From Steroidobacteraceae bacterium (GTDB taxonomy: Bacteria; Pseudomonadota; Gammaproteobacteria; Steroidobacterales; Steroidobacteraceae), in NCBI GenBank assembly GCA_019187495.1, contig JABAQN010000003.1, positions 95,969 through 159,968 on the forward strand: DNA of 64,000 nt, given 5' to 3'. Shown piece after piece: positions 1 to 10,331 of this stretch; positions within the stretch are counted from its first letter, which is position 1; every line of letters begins with the position of its first letter. The notes beneath the pieces are model-generated. The model searched no databases and was not told the DNA's origin. It worked only from the letters and a program-made list of their open reading frames with translations. A program made the position numbers and the translations under genes.

Positions 1-1461
<1,461 letters not shown>

Positions 1462-1502
1462 GTTCTCCGCGACGGGGCGTTGAGGCTTGAAAAGAGCCCG
1501 TA

Positions 1503-1508
1503 ATTATA
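1503..1508 (-). promoter_or_regulatory. -10 element for acnA
   Basis: Read on the minus strand, CGCTATAAT carries a perfect TATAAT hexamer 42 nt before the acnA start. No good -35 is visible at 16-18 nt spacing, so it may act as an extended or activator-dependent promoter. This is the only clear promoter in the 1462-1556 gap. Confidence 0.45.
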
Positions 1509-1556
1509 GCGGTCGCGGGCGATCGGCGCGAATCGGCGCCACGGCGGACAGCGCGC

Positions 1557-2591
1557 TCAGTCGAGCCGGCGAGCGGGCGCCGGAATCACGCGAAAGCCGT
1601 GCAGCCTGACTTCGCGCGACAGGTAGTGGTCCTTGCATTCCTCGTCGCTGCACAGGTCGGTCGACAGGTACTTCTTGTTGTCGTCGCAGAAGACGGTCGT
1701 GACCACGGCGCCGTCGCCCTGTTCGTGGGCGATCTCGAGGGCGCCGAGGAAATTGGCGCCCGAGCTGATGCCGACCGCGATGCCGAGTTCGCGCGCGAGC
1801 CGCTGCGCCATGCAGATCGCATCGCCGTCCCAGACATCGACGATCCGGTCGAGCTCCGCGAGCCGCACGATCGACGGCACGAACTCGTCGCTGATGCCCT
1901 GGATGCGGTGGCGTCCGATCTTGGTGCCGGTGCGCAGCGTCGGTGAATTGGCGGGCTCGAGCGGATGGATCGCGACACCCGGGACCCGCTCACGCAGCCA
2001 CCGGCCGACACCCATCACGGTTCCGCCGGTGCCGACACCGGCGACAAATGCCGTCGGCGGTCGTTCGAGTTGCGCAAAGAGCTCCGGGGCGGTCGTCGAG
2101 TAGTGGGCCTCGACGTTCGCATCGCAGTCGAACTGGCGCGGCCGGAAGACGCGCGGTGTCGCCGCGGCGTACTCGTCGGACATGCGGATGCTGCCGAGGA
2201 AGCCGCCCTGTTCGTGCGACACCGGGATGACCGCGGCGCCGAGGCTCTGGATCACGAGCACGCGCTCGCGGCTCATCCAGTCCGGCATGTAGATGCGCAC
2301 GGCGTGCCCGAGCGCGCGGCCCATCGCGGCGAACGCGATCCCGGTATTGCCGCTGGTCGCCTCGGCGATCTCGTCGCCCGGCTCGATCTCGCCTTCCGCA
2401 TAGGCGCGCTCGAGGATGCGCAGCGCCATCCGGTCCTTGATGCTGCCGGTGAAATTGAGCGCCTCGTGCTTGGCGTAGACGCGATGGCGCCGGCCGCGAA
2501 ACGTGCAGTCCACTTCGATCAACGGCGTGCGGCCCGTCAGCGCCTCGAGCGCCGCGAGGCGGGGTGGAAGTGTTCTCGTTGGGGACATCAT
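1557..2591 (-). CDS. PLP-dependent cysteine synthase family protein
   Basis: Fold-type II PLP enzyme of the O-acetylserine sulfhydrylase / cystathionine beta-synthase family, expected to make cysteine from an activated serine and sulphide. The PLP lysine is K52 in NFTGSIKDRMA; the substrate/phosphate loop SGNTG is at 80-84; the C-terminal part has DDNKKYLSTDLC. At 344 residues it is somewhat longer than classical CysK (about 315-325), with a Cys-containing tail (CSDEECKDH). Its ATG overlaps the mnmA stop (ATGA), so translation is probably coupled. It may supply cysteine for thiolation, but the exact substrate (O-acetylserine, O-phosphoserine or serine) cannot be told from sequence. Confidence 0.85.
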   Translation of the reverse strand: MMSPTRTLPPRLAALEALTGRTPLIEVDCTFRGRRHRVYAKHEALNFTGSIKDRMALRILERAYAEGEIEPGDEIAEATSGNTGIAFAAMGRALGHAVRIYMPDWMSRERVLVIQSLGAAVIPVSHEQGGFLGSIRMSDEYAAATPRVFRPRQFDCDANVEAHYSTTAPELFAQLERPPTAFVAGVGTGGTVMGVGRWLRERVPGVAIHPLEPANSPTLRTGTKIGRHRIQGISDEFVPSIVRLAELDRIVDVWDGDAICMAQRLARELGIAVGISSGANFLGALEIAHEQGDGAVVTTVFCDDNKKYLSTDLCSDEECKDHYLSREVRLHGFRVIPAPARRLD

Positions 2592-3673
2592 GGGGTAACG
2601 GCCTCGATGACACCGCCGCCGAGGCAGCGCGTGTCCTGGTAGAGCACAGCGTACTGGCCCGGAGTGGCCGCGCGCTGATCCACGTCAAAATCCAGCCGCG
2701 TGCCGCCATCGGCGAGCGGGGTCACGCGCACCGCCTGGTCCGGCTGGCGGTAGCGGAGCCGTGCGCTCGCCGCAAACGGCGCCCGCGGTTCGGCCACGAG
2801 CCAGTTCATCGGTCCCGTCGTGACGCTGCGCGCGAGCAGCAGCGGATGATCGTGGCCCTGCACGACGATCAGCGCATTGCGCGTCGTGTCCTTGCGTGCG
2901 ACGTACCACGCGCCTTCCGCATGGCCGGCGAGCCCGCCGATCTCGAGGCCGCCGCGCTGGCCGAGCGTGTGGAAGGCGAGTCCCTGGTGCGTGCCGAGTC
3001 GCTCGCCTTCCGGGGTTTCGATCGGGCCCGGGTCGGTGCCGACATGGCGCGCGAGGAATTCGCGAAATGGCCGTTCGCCGATGAAGCAGATGCCGGTGCT
3101 GTCCGGCTTGTCGTACACCGGCAGCCCCGCGCTGCGCGCTCGGGCGCGCACCTCCGCCTTCATCAGGCCGCCGACCGGAAACTCGATGCGAGCGAGCGCC
3201 GCCCGCTCGACGGAATTCAGGAAATACGACTGGTCGCGTGCCGGATCGGCACCCTTGTGCAGTTCGGTGCCGTCGGCGCCGTGATGCAGCTGCGCGTAGT
3301 GCCCGGTCGCGAAGCGCGCCGCGCCGAGGCGTCGCGCGTGTTCGAGGCACACGCCGAACTTGATTTCGCGATTGCACAGGACGTCGGGATTCGGGGTGCG
3401 GCCCGCGGTGTATTCCGCGAGGAAATGCGCGAAGACCTGATCGCGGTACTGCTGCGAGAAATCGACGCGATGCAACGGAATACCGAGCAGGTCGGCCACG
3501 GCGCGCGCATCCTGGAAGTCCTGCGCGGCCGTGCAGTAGCCGTCATCGTCGTCCCAGTTCGCCATGAAAAGGCCCTGGACATCGTCGCCCCGCTCGAGCA
3601 GGCGCAGCGCCGCGACGGCGGAGTCGACTCCGCCCGAAAGGCCGACGACGATGCGAGCGGGGGAACCGGACAC
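2588..3673 (-). CDS. mnmA: tRNA-specific 2-thiouridylase MnmA
   Basis: Adds sulphur at position 2 of the wobble uridine in tRNA-Lys, -Glu and -Gln, using ATP and persulphide sulphur relayed by the IscS/Tus system. The ATP-binding PP-loop SGGVDS is at 13-18. The nucleophile C100 (PNPDVLCNREIKFG) and the persulphide-forming C196 (STGICFIGERPF) are both present. The 361-residue length is normal. The chosen start is GTG at 3673, six bases after a TACAAT element, which suggests a leaderless message. It is followed with a 4-bp overlap by the cysteine-synthase-like gene and preceded by nudJ, as in the E. coli nudJ-mnmA neighbourhood. Confidence 0.97.
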   Translation of the reverse strand: MSGSPARIVVGLSGGVDSAVAALRLLERGDDVQGLFMANWDDDDGYCTAAQDFQDARAVADLLGIPLHRVDFSQQYRDQVFAHFLAEYTAGRTPNPDVLCNREIKFGVCLEHARRLGAARFATGHYAQLHHGADGTELHKGADPARDQSYFLNSVERAALARIEFPVGGLMKAEVRARARSAGLPVYDKPDSTGICFIGERPFREFLARHVGTDPGPIETPEGERLGTHQGLAFHTLGQRGGLEIGGLAGHAEGAWYVARKDTTRNALIVVQGHDHPLLLARSVTTGPMNWLVAEPRAPFAASARLRYRQPDQAVRVTPLADGGTRLDFDVDQRAATPGQYAVLYQDTRCLGGGVIEAVTP

Positions 3674-3679
3674 GCGCCC

Positions 3680-3685
3680 ATTGTA
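3680..3685 (-). promoter_or_regulatory. -10 element placed for a leaderless mnmA message
   Basis: TACAAT on the minus strand ends six bases before the mnmA GTG. Transcription starting 6-7 nt downstream would begin at the start codon. No -35 match is evident. Confidence 0.4.
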
Positions 3686-3700
3686 AGGGGCGCGGGGGGT

Positions 3701-4186
3701 TCAGCCGACCTTGACGGCCTGCATGTGCGCCACGCGGTGCAGGTCGAGATCCGCGACCGTTTCGAGCGGCAGGCGCCGCCCGGCGAGATAGTCGTCGACG
3801 CAGCGAAGCACGAGCGGGCTGCGCAGTCGTGCGTGCGCGGCATCGAGTTCGCCGCGCCCGAGCCAGTGCGTGCCGACGATGCCGCGATCGAGCGATGCCG
3901 CCGGGTCGTGCTCCGACACCTCGCCGCTGAAGGCGACACGCAGCGTGGAGCGGCCGGTGCGGGCATTGCGCCAGAGATAGAGCCCGAGCAGGTGGCGCGG
4001 CGTCAGGCGCCAGGCGGTTTCCTCGCGCGTCTCGCGTACCACCGCTTCGAACAACGTCTCGCGATCCTCGACGTGTCCCGCGGGCTGGTTCAGCACCAGC
4101 CGGCCATGCACGCGCTCCTCGACGACCAGGAACCGGCCATCGCGTTCGACGACAGCGGCGACGGTGACTTCGGGGCGCGGGGGCAT
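3701..4186 (-). CDS. nudJ: NUDIX hydrolase, NudJ-like phosphatase
   Basis: Predicted to hydrolyse nucleoside and thiamine pyrophosphates, as E. coli NudJ (YmfB) does; NudJ lies beside mnmA in E. coli as well. The NUDIX box runs from G37 to A58 (GHVEDRETLFEAVV then RETREETA), giving the metal-binding REXXEE. The protein has 161 residues, close to the family norm. I chose the ATG at 4186 because the conserved domain starts right after it (MPPRPEVTVAAVVER); upstream in-frame sequence is arginine-rich and looks non-coding. A TATCAT element lies six bases before this ATG. Confidence 0.88.
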   Translation of the reverse strand: MPPRPEVTVAAVVERDGRFLVVEERVHGRLVLNQPAGHVEDRETLFEAVVRETREETAWRLTPRHLLGLYLWRNARTGRSTLRVAFSGEVSEHDPAASLDRGIVGTHWLGRGELDAAHARLRSPLVLRCVDDYLAGRRLPLETVADLDLHRVAHMQAVKVG

Positions 4187-4192
4187 CGGCGA

Positions 4193-4198
4193 ATGATA
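4193..4198 (-). promoter_or_regulatory. -10 element placed for a leaderless nudJ message
   Basis: TATCAT on the minus strand, followed by six bases and the nudJ ATG. Same geometry as at mnmA, yebC, ccmA, tdh and the LysR gene. Confidence 0.4.
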
Positions 4199-4211
4199 GC
4201 GCGTGGCGGCG

Positions 4212-4772
4212 TCAGCGGCGCGCCGCACGATAGCCGTAGTCGGGCGCGTGCGCGACCCATTGCGCGTCGAAGTCGGCAAGATGCGTGCGTGCGACGGCCG
4301 GATTGTCGAGGTCGGCGATTCCGTCCCACAGCGCGGCGTTCGCCCGGTAGAGAATCGCCCGGTCGTCGGCAATGATGTAGCCCGGGTGCGGCTTCGGCGC
4401 GTCGCGGCCGAGCACGCGGATGTCGATGTAGCTCGTCAGCCGCCGGCTCATCGCGACGAAGCGGTGCACGTCGCGGATCAGGCGGGTGCCGTCGCCGAGC
4501 AGCACGCGAACCTTCGCGAACGTGCGCGCGAGCACGAAGCGCTTCAGGATGTCGAGAAAAGGGGTCTGGTCGTAGAGATCGGGCTCGAGGTCCGGCGTGT
4601 AGATCGACATGAGGCGATGCGCGCTGCCGGCGACGAGGATCGTCGCGGCGAGTGTTTCTTCCATCGTCGTCACCACGTTCACCTGGGGCGGTGCCTCGAG
4701 CGGCGGCAGGTCGAGACGCGGCGCAGGCGTCTGCGACAGCAGGCTCAACTCGAACTCCCCGGTGGTGGTCAC
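4212..4772 (-). CDS. Conserved hypothetical protein, DUF7931-like
   Basis: Unrecognised cytosolic protein of about 186 residues without signal peptide or membrane segment. It reads as a real gene: regular alpha/beta composition and low arginine content compared with shadow frames. Features visible are VTTMEETLAATILVAGSAHR, LYDQTPFLDILKRFVLAR and a KPHPGYIIADDRAILYR strand pattern, reminiscent of a PLD-like fold (the DUF7931 type), without HKD catalytic motifs. It sits where E. coli has hflD (between purB and mnmA-nudJ) but does not resemble HflD. The start is uncertain: GTG at 4772 is chosen; GTG at 4856 is in frame, but the extra 28 residues look non-coding. Confidence 0.65.
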   Translation of the reverse strand: MTTTGEFELSLLSQTPAPRLDLPPLEAPPQVNVVTTMEETLAATILVAGSAHRLMSIYTPDLEPDLYDQTPFLDILKRFVLARTFAKVRVLLGDGTRLIRDVHRFVAMSRRLTSYIDIRVLGRDAPKPHPGYIIADDRAILYRANAALWDGIADLDNPAVARTHLADFDAQWVAHAPDYGYRAARR

Positions 4773-4906
4773 AGCAGATCCGCAAATCCCGCGCCATTCG
4801 GCATTTGGCGCGGATTCTCGGTTAGATCGTCGCGGGAGGCGTGTCGATGCCGTCACGTTTCGGCCGCGCCTGACACGGGCCGGAGCGCGAAAGCGTGCCG
4901 CAGTTC

Positions 4907-6280
4907 TCAGTTCCGGGGCCGGGATTGCCGCGCGAGTTGCGCCGCGAGGCCCGTGTACCCGGCCGGGCCGAGGCCGCGCAGCCGCGCGCGGGGCCCATCA
5001 GGCAGCGGCAGGCCATCGATGAATTCGCCGAGCATCGCGGCATCGATCGGCCGCCCGCGGGTGAAGTCTTTCAGCCGCTCGTAGCCGTTCGGCACGCCGT
5101 GCGCGCGCAGGACCGTCTGGACCGCTTCGGCGAGCACTTCCCACGCGCCGTCGAGATCCGCGGCGATGCGCGCGGGGTTCGCCTCGATCTTGCCGAGACC
5201 GCGGCCGATCGACTGCCAGGCGATCAGGGTGTGTGCGAGGGCGACGCCGAGGTTGCGCAGCACCGTCGAGTCCGTGAGATCGCGTTGCCAGCGCGAGACC
5301 GGCAGCTTCTCGGCGAAATGGCGCAGCAACGCATTCGCGATGCCGAGGTTGCCTTCGGCATTCTCGAAATCGATCGGATTCACCTTGTGAGGCATCGTCG
5401 AGGAACCCACTTCGCCCGCGACGGCGCGCTGGCGCAGGTAGCCGAGCGAAACATAACCCCAGGCATCGCGGCAGAAGTCGAGCAGGATCACGTTGATCGC
5501 GGCGAGCGCGTCGCAATATTCCGCGATCCAGTCGTGCGGCTCGATCTGGGTCGTGTGCGTATTGAAGGCGAGGCCGAGCGAGCCGATGAAGCGCTCGCCG
5601 AGCGCCGGCCAGTCGAGTTGCGGGAATGCGGCGACGTGCGCGTTGTAATTGCCGACCGCGCCGTTCCATTTGGCGAGCGCCGCGACCGCCGCAAAGCGCG
5701 CGCGTGCGCGCGCGAGGCGCTGCGCGACGTTCGCGAACTCCTTGCCGAGCGTGGTCGGGCTCGCGGTCTGCCCGTGGGTGCGGGCGATCATCGCGAGCGC
5801 GGCGTAGCGGTCCACGAACTCCCACAGCGCCTCCATGCGCGCGTCTATCGCGCCGAGCAGCAGCGCGCGGGCCGCGACGAGCAGGCGCGCATAGGCGGTG
5901 TTGTTGATGTCCTCCGAAGTGCATCCGAAATGCACGAGTTCGAGTGCCGCGGGCGCCGCGCCCGCCGCCGCGAGCGCATCGCGGACGTAATACTCGACCG
6001 CTTTCACGTCGTGGTTGATGCGTGCCTCGGTCTCCTTGACCCGGGCGGCGGCGTCCGGCTCGGGATCGGCGGCGAGCGCCGCGGCGCGCGCCAGCACGGC
6101 GGGCGATGCGAGCGCCCGGAACGCGGGAACTTCCGCGACGAGGAACCGGAACCACTCGGCCTCGATGCGGATGCGCTCGCGCACGAGGCCCTGCTCGCTC
6201 AGGATCGGTCGGAGCGGATCGGCGGCGCGCCGGTAGCGGCCGTCCACGGGCGACAGGGCGTCGAGCGAAGCTGTACTCAT
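4907..6280 (-). CDS. purB: Adenylosuccinate lyase
   Basis: Catalyses two beta-eliminations in purine synthesis: SAICAR to AICAR and adenylosuccinate to AMP, releasing fumarate each time. The fumarase/aspartase-superfamily signature SSTMPHKVNPIDFEN is at 293-307 and contains the catalytic serine loop; the catalytic histidine is in ARTHGQTASPTT (about 167-177). The 457-residue length and opening (LDALSPVDGRYRR) match the E. coli PurB type. It is divergent from fumC across a 97-bp gap. A TATCAT hexamer at 6313-6318 on the minus strand could be its -10. Confidence 0.97.
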   Translation of the reverse strand: MSTASLDALSPVDGRYRRAADPLRPILSEQGLVRERIRIEAEWFRFLVAEVPAFRALASPAVLARAAALAADPEPDAAARVKETEARINHDVKAVEYYVRDALAAAGAAPAALELVHFGCTSEDINNTAYARLLVAARALLLGAIDARMEALWEFVDRYAALAMIARTHGQTASPTTLGKEFANVAQRLARARARFAAVAALAKWNGAVGNYNAHVAAFPQLDWPALGERFIGSLGLAFNTHTTQIEPHDWIAEYCDALAAINVILLDFCRDAWGYVSLGYLRQRAVAGEVGSSTMPHKVNPIDFENAEGNLGIANALLRHFAEKLPVSRWQRDLTDSTVLRNLGVALAHTLIAWQSIGRGLGKIEANPARIAADLDGAWEVLAEAVQTVLRAHGVPNGYERLKDFTRGRPIDAAMLGEFIDGLPLPDGPRARLRGLGPAGYTGLAAQLARQSRPRN

Positions 6281-6377
6281 GCGGGCGGGTCGGCCGGAAT
6301 GTTAGGATCCGCATGATAACGCATGCGGTCGTCCCGACCGCTGCGCGCCGGCGATCGGCGCAATTCCGGAGCCACTG

Positions 6378-7781
6378 ATGACATCTTCTTTCCGTACCGA
6401 GCATGACAGCATGGGTGAGTTGCAGGTGCCGCTCGAGGCACTGTGGGGCGCGCAGACGCAGCGCGCCGTGCAGAACTTCCCGGTGAGCGGCCTGCGGATG
6501 CCGCGTGAATTCCTGCGCGCCGTCGGCCTCGTGAAGGCGGCGGCCGCAACCGCGAATGCGGAGCTCGGCCTGCTGCCCGCCGACATCGCGCGCGCGATCG
6601 AAGCCGCGGCCGCGGAAGTGGCGGCGGGCATGCATGACGCGCATTTCCCGATCGACGTGTTCCAGACCGGGTCGGGCACCAGCACCAACATGAACGCCAA
6701 CGAGGTGATCGCGCACCTCGCGAGCCGCGCGTCGGGGCTCGCGGTGCACCCCAACGATCACGTCAACATGAGCCAGAGCAGCAACGACGTGATCCCGACC
6801 GCGATCCACGTGAGTGCGGCGCTCGCGGTGGAGGAGACGCTGTCACCGGCGCTCGAGCATCTCGCGAGGGCCATCGCGGCGAAGGAGAAGGCGGTCGGCG
6901 CGATCGTCAAGACGGGCCGCACGCACCTGATGGACGCGATGCCCGTGACACTCGGGCAGGAGCTCTCCGGCTGGCGCGCGCAGGTGGTCAACGGGCGTGC
7001 GCGGCTCGCCGCGGCACTGCCGCGCCTGCTGGCGCTCGCGCAGGGCGGCACCGCGGTCGGCACCGGCATCAACGCCCATCCGCAGTTCGGCGCGCGCTTC
7101 TGCGCCGCGCTCGGCAGGCAGACACGATTGCCGTTCGTGCCGAGTCCGAACTACTTCGAGTCGCTGTCGTCGCAGGATGCGGCAGTCGAACTCTCTGGGC
7201 AGATGAAGGTGATCGCGGTCAGCCTGATGAAAATCGCGAACGACCTGCGCTGGATGAACAGCGGGCCCCTCGCGGGGCTCGGCGAGATCGCGCTGCCGGC
7301 CCTGCAACCCGGCAGCAGCATCATGCCGGGGAAGGTGAACCCGGTCATCCCGGAGGCGACCGCGATGGTGGCCGCACAGGTCATCGGCAACGACGCGACG
7401 ATCACGGTGGCGGGGCAGTCGGGCAATTTCCAGCTGAACGTGATGCTCCCCGTGATCGCGCACAACCTGCTCGAGAGTGCGCGATTGCTCGCGAACGTGT
7501 CGCGGCTGCTGGCCGATGCGGCGATCGCGGGCTTTACCGTCAACAAGGCACGCCTCGAGGAGGCGCTGCATCGCAATCCGATCCTCGTGACGGCGCTGAA
7601 TCCCGTGATCGGTTACGAGAAGGGGGCGGCGATCGCGAAGAAGGCGTATGCGCAGGGCAAGCCGATCCTCGCCGTGGCCGGCGAGATGACCGACCTGCCG
7701 CGCGAAGAACTCGTGAAGCTGCTCGACCCGGCGGATCTCGCGCAGGGTGGCATCAAGGGTGGCACGAGCGGCGGCGGCTGA
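6378..7781 (+). CDS. fumC: Fumarate hydratase class II
   Basis: Oxygen-stable, iron-free fumarase converting fumarate to malate in the TCA cycle. The superfamily signature [12 protein letters not shown] lies near residue 313; the substrate loop [14 protein letters not shown] and [13 protein letters not shown] are intact. Length is 467 residues, standard for FumC. A GGAG ribosome site precedes the ATG. It recycles fumarate from PurB, encoded divergently next door, though shared regulation is not shown. nudL follows after 15 bp. Confidence 0.97.
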   Translation: MTSSFRTEHDSMGELQVPLEALWGAQTQRAVQNFPVSGLRMPREFLRAVGLVKAAAATANAELGLLPADIARAIEAAAAEVAAGMHDAHFPIDVFQTGSGTSTNMNANEVIAHLASRASGLAVHPNDHVNMSQSSNDVIPTAIHVSAALAVEETLSPALEHLARAIAAKEKAVGAIVKTGRTHLMDAMPVTLGQELSGWRAQVVNGRARLAAALPRLLALAQGGTAVGTGINAHPQFGARFCAALGRQTRLPFVPSPNYFESLSSQDAAVELSGQMKVIAVSLMKIANDLRWMNSGPLAGLGEIALPALQPGSSIMPGKVNPVIPEATAMVAAQVIGNDATITVAGQSGNFQLNVMLPVIAHNLLESARLLANVSRLLADAAIAGFTVNKARLEEALHRNPILVTALNPVIGYEKGAAIAKKAYAQGKPILAVAGEMTDLPREELVKLLDPADLAQGGIKGGTSGGG

Positions 7782-7796
7782 ACGGGCGAGCCGCGC

Positions 7797-8459
7797 GTGA
7801 TACCGGAGCATCCAGCGCCACCCGATCCGCCATCGCTGCGCGCGCGCGTCGCCGAACGCCTGCGCGACACGGTGCCCTCGGCGAGCCTCGCCGACTGGCG
7901 CGCCCTGACCGTCGCATCACCCGAGGTGCCGCGGATGCCGGCCCGCTTTCCCGAGCGCCCGGTTCCGGCCGCGGTGCTGGTGCCGCTGATCGATCATCCC
8001 CAGGGCCTCACCGTGCTGCTCACCGAGCGCGCGGCCCGGCTCAAGAACCACGCAGGCCAGGTCAGCTTTCCGGGAGGGCGTATCGAAGCTGCGGACCAGG
8101 GACCGTGGGCGGCGGCGCTGCGCGAGACGCAGGAGGAAATCGGCCTCGATGCGGATCGGGTGCACCTCGTCGGCTATCTCCCCGACCATATGGTCATCAG
8201 CGGCTACCGCGTGACACCTGTCGTGGCGTTCGTCGACCCGGGCTTTTCGCTGCGGATCGATTCGGCCGAAGTGCGCGAGGCATTCGAGGTGCCGCTCGCA
8301 CACGTGCTCGACCGGCAGAACTACGTGCCCCGCACGCGGCATGTCGGTGGCAGGGACGTGCGGCTCTATGACCTCGCGTGGGGTGGGCATCACATCTGGG
8401 GTGCCACGGCCGGCATGTTGATCACGTTGCGCGATCTCCTGGCCGGACCCGCGGGATGA
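7797..8459 (+). CDS. nudL: CoA pyrophosphatase, NUDIX family
   Basis: Predicted to cleave CoA and CoA derivatives to 4-phosphopantetheine and 3',5'-ADP. It shows the YeaB/UPF0035-type segment LLTERAARLKNHAGQVSFPG directly before a NUDIX box (GGRIEAADQ... to RETQEEIGL, residues 93-117). 220 residues. The start is a GTG at 7797, shortly after fumC; the N-terminal 30 residues are proline-rich and poorly constrained, so a later start is possible. mazG begins inside its stop codon (ATGA), so the two nucleotide-sanitation enzymes are probably translationally coupled. Confidence 0.87.
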   Translation: MIPEHPAPPDPPSLRARVAERLRDTVPSASLADWRALTVASPEVPRMPARFPERPVPAAVLVPLIDHPQGLTVLLTERAARLKNHAGQVSFPGGRIEAADQGPWAAALRETQEEIGLDADRVHLVGYLPDHMVISGYRVTPVVAFVDPGFSLRIDSAEVREAFEVPLAHVLDRQNYVPRTRHVGGRDVRLYDLAWGGHHIWGATAGMLITLRDLLAGPAG

Positions 8460-9250
8460 GCGCGGACGGCGCGCTCGGGCGGCTGCTTGCGATCATGGCG
8501 CGCCTGCGCGCGCCCGAGGGCGGCTGTCCCTGGGACCGCGAGCAGAGCTTCGAGACCATTGCGCCCTACACGATCGAGGAGGCGTACGAGGTCGCGGACG
8601 CGATCGCGAGCGGCAGCCCGGAGCGATTGCGCGGCGAACTCGGCGACCTGCTGTTCCAGGTCGTGTTCCATGCCCGCCTCGCCGAAGAGCGCGGCTGGTT
8701 CGCCTTCGATGACATCGCGGCTGCGATCGCGGACAAACTGACGCAGCGCCACCCGCACGTCTTCGCCGACGCGCGCTATGCGACGGCGGCCGACCAGACG
8801 GCCGCGTGGGAGGCGATGAAGGCCGGGGAACGCGAGGCGGCCGGCCATCGTGGCGCGCTGGCGGACGTGCCGGTCGCGCTGCCGGCCCTCACGCGGGCCG
8901 CGAAGCTCGGTCGCCGTGCCGCCCGTGTCGGCTTCGACTGGCCGGACGTCCCGGCGACGCGCGCCAAGGTGACCGAGGAACTCGCGGAACTCGATGCCGC
9001 CGTGCAGGGCGGCGACGCCGCACGCGAGGCCGAAGAACTCGGCGACCTCCTTTTCGCGATCGCGCAGTGGGCGCGCCATCTCGGCCTCGATCCGGAGACG
9101 GCGCTGCGCGCCGCCAACGGCAAGTTCGAGGCCCGCTTCCGCCACATGGAATCGCAGGCGGGCGTCGCCGGCCCGCCACTCGCCGATCTCGATGCGGAGG
9201 CCTGGGACCGGCTCTGGGTGCTCGCGAAAGCCGCCGGACGGTCGACCTGA
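8456..9250 (+). CDS. mazG: Nucleoside triphosphate pyrophosphohydrolase MazG
   Basis: Hydrolyses NTPs and dNTPs to the monophosphate and pyrophosphate. Two tandem MazG modules are visible: the first with GGCPWDREQSF and TIEEAYEVADAI (residues 22-50) then ELGDLLFQVVFHARLAE; the second near 180-225 with KVTEELAELDAAV and EELGDLLFAIAQWAR. The acidic EExxE...ExxD metal sites are intact in both. 264 residues, matching E. coli MazG (263). The ATG overlaps the nudL stop; an in-frame upstream extension exists but overlaps nudL entirely. Confidence 0.95.
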   Translation: MSADGALGRLLAIMARLRAPEGGCPWDREQSFETIAPYTIEEAYEVADAIASGSPERLRGELGDLLFQVVFHARLAEERGWFAFDDIAAAIADKLTQRHPHVFADARYATAADQTAAWEAMKAGEREAAGHRGALADVPVALPALTRAAKLGRRAARVGFDWPDVPATRAKVTEELAELDAAVQGGDAAREAEELGDLLFAIAQWARHLGLDPETALRAANGKFEARFRHMESQAGVAGPPLADLDAEAWDRLWVLAKAAGRST

Positions 9251-9283
9251 TACGCTTCAGGCCGGGTTCAGTTGCATGAGTCT

Positions 9284-9634
9284 ATGCTCCCCGCCACCTT
9301 GAAGAAGCCGACCCTCCTGATCGTTGCGCTGCTGCTGCTCGGCCACGGATTCGCCGTGCCGCCGGCGCACGCCGATCCGCCGCGCTGGGCACAGAAGAAG
9401 GAGGGCGAACGTGACCGGGAGCGGGACCGGGAGCGCGACCGGCAACCGCGTGCCGAGGCCGGCATCACGCTCGACGAAGCGGTCAATCGCGCGCAGCGCC
9501 GCTACGGAGCACGCGTCATCCGTGCGGAAACCCACGTGTCGAACGGACGGCGCATCCACCAGCTGCGCTTGCTGTCGGACGACGGGCGCGTCTGGACAGT
9601 GCGGATCGACGCCGCGACCGGTGCGGAGCTCTGA
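9284..9634 (+). CDS. Secreted PepSY-like protein next to two-component system
   Basis: Periplasmic protein of about 116 residues. The signal peptide is KKPTLLIVALLLLGHGFAVP ending near AHA. A charged linker (repeated RDRE) follows, then a domain of about 60 residues (ITLDEAVNRAQRRYGARVI...RIHQLRLLSDDGRVW...IDAATGAEL) of PepSY shape. Such proteins commonly precede PhoPQ-like pairs and may bind metal or modulate the sensor; that role is inference. The response regulator starts 4 bp after its stop. ATG at 9284 is preferred over an in-frame TTG at 9272. Confidence 0.75.
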   Translation: MLPATLKKPTLLIVALLLLGHGFAVPPAHADPPRWAQKKEGERDRERDRERDRQPRAEAGITLDEAVNRAQRRYGARVIRAETHVSNGRRIHQLRLLSDDGRVWTVRIDAATGAEL

Positions 9635-9638
9635 GCCG

Positions 9639-10322
9639 ATGCGCATCCTGGTTGTCGAAGACGAGGTTGCACTGCGCGAGGCGTTGAAGCGCGACCTCGC
9701 CGGGGCGGGGTTCACCGTTGATCTTGCGGCGGACGGCGAGGAAGGCCTCTATGCCGGCCGCGAGTTCCCGGTCGATCTCGCGATCGTCGATCTCGGCTTG
9801 CCGAAGGTGCCCGGCCTCGACCTCATTCGCACGTTGCGCAGCGAACGCAAGACGTTTCCGATCCTGGTGCTGACCGCGCGGGACCGCTGGCAGGACAAGG
9901 TGGCCGGACTCGACGCCGGCGCCGACGACTACGTCGCGAAGCCGTTCCGGTTCGAGGAGGTCCTGGCGCGCGTGCAGGCGCTGCTGCGGCGCGCGGGCGG
10001 CTGGGCGAGCCCGGTGCTGTCCTGCGGGCCCGTCGTGCTCGACCTGCGCTCGCAGACCGTGGCGGTGCAGGGAGAAGCGGTCGACCTCACGACATTCGAG
10101 TATCGCCTGCTCGAGCACCTGATGATGCGGGCCGGCGACGTGATTTCGAAGGCCGAGCTCACCGAGCGGCTCTACGAGCAGGACTTCGAACGCGACAGCA
10201 ACACCATCGAAGTGTTCATGGGCCGCCTGCGCCGCAAGCTCGATCCGGACGACCGCCTGCAACCGATCGAAACGCTCCGCGGCCGCGGCTATCGTTTCTC
10301 GCTGCCGCGCGATCCGCACTGA
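9639..10322 (+). CDS. OmpR-family response regulator (PhoP-like)
   Basis: DNA-binding response regulator of 227 residues. The receiver domain (1-118) has acidic pocket E7/D8, phosphoacceptor D51 (AIVDLGLPKVPG), T79 and K101 (DDYVAKPF). The OmpR/PhoB winged-helix domain covers about 125-222, with DLTTFEYRLLEHLMMRAGDV and the recognition segment NTIEVFMGRLRRKL. Sequence style is closest to PhoP/QseB types. It lies between the PepSY gene and the histidine kinase (9-bp gap), one operon. The stimulus is unknown; low Mg2+ or cationic peptides would be the guess if truly PhoP. Confidence 0.92.
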   Translation: MRILVVEDEVALREALKRDLAGAGFTVDLAADGEEGLYAGREFPVDLAIVDLGLPKVPGLDLIRTLRSERKTFPILVLTARDRWQDKVAGLDAGADDYVAKPFRFEEVLARVQALLRRAGGWASPVLSCGPVVLDLRSQTVAVQGEAVDLTTFEYRLLEHLMMRAGDVISKAELTERLYEQDFERDSNTIEVFMGRLRRKLDPDDRLQPIETLRGRGYRFSLPRDPH

Positions 10323-10331
10323 GGGCGTTGG

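Noticed and set aside
9412..9445. Short tandem repeat in the PepSY gene
   Set aside because: Encodes the charged RDRE linker; two to three imperfect units with no sign of array structure.
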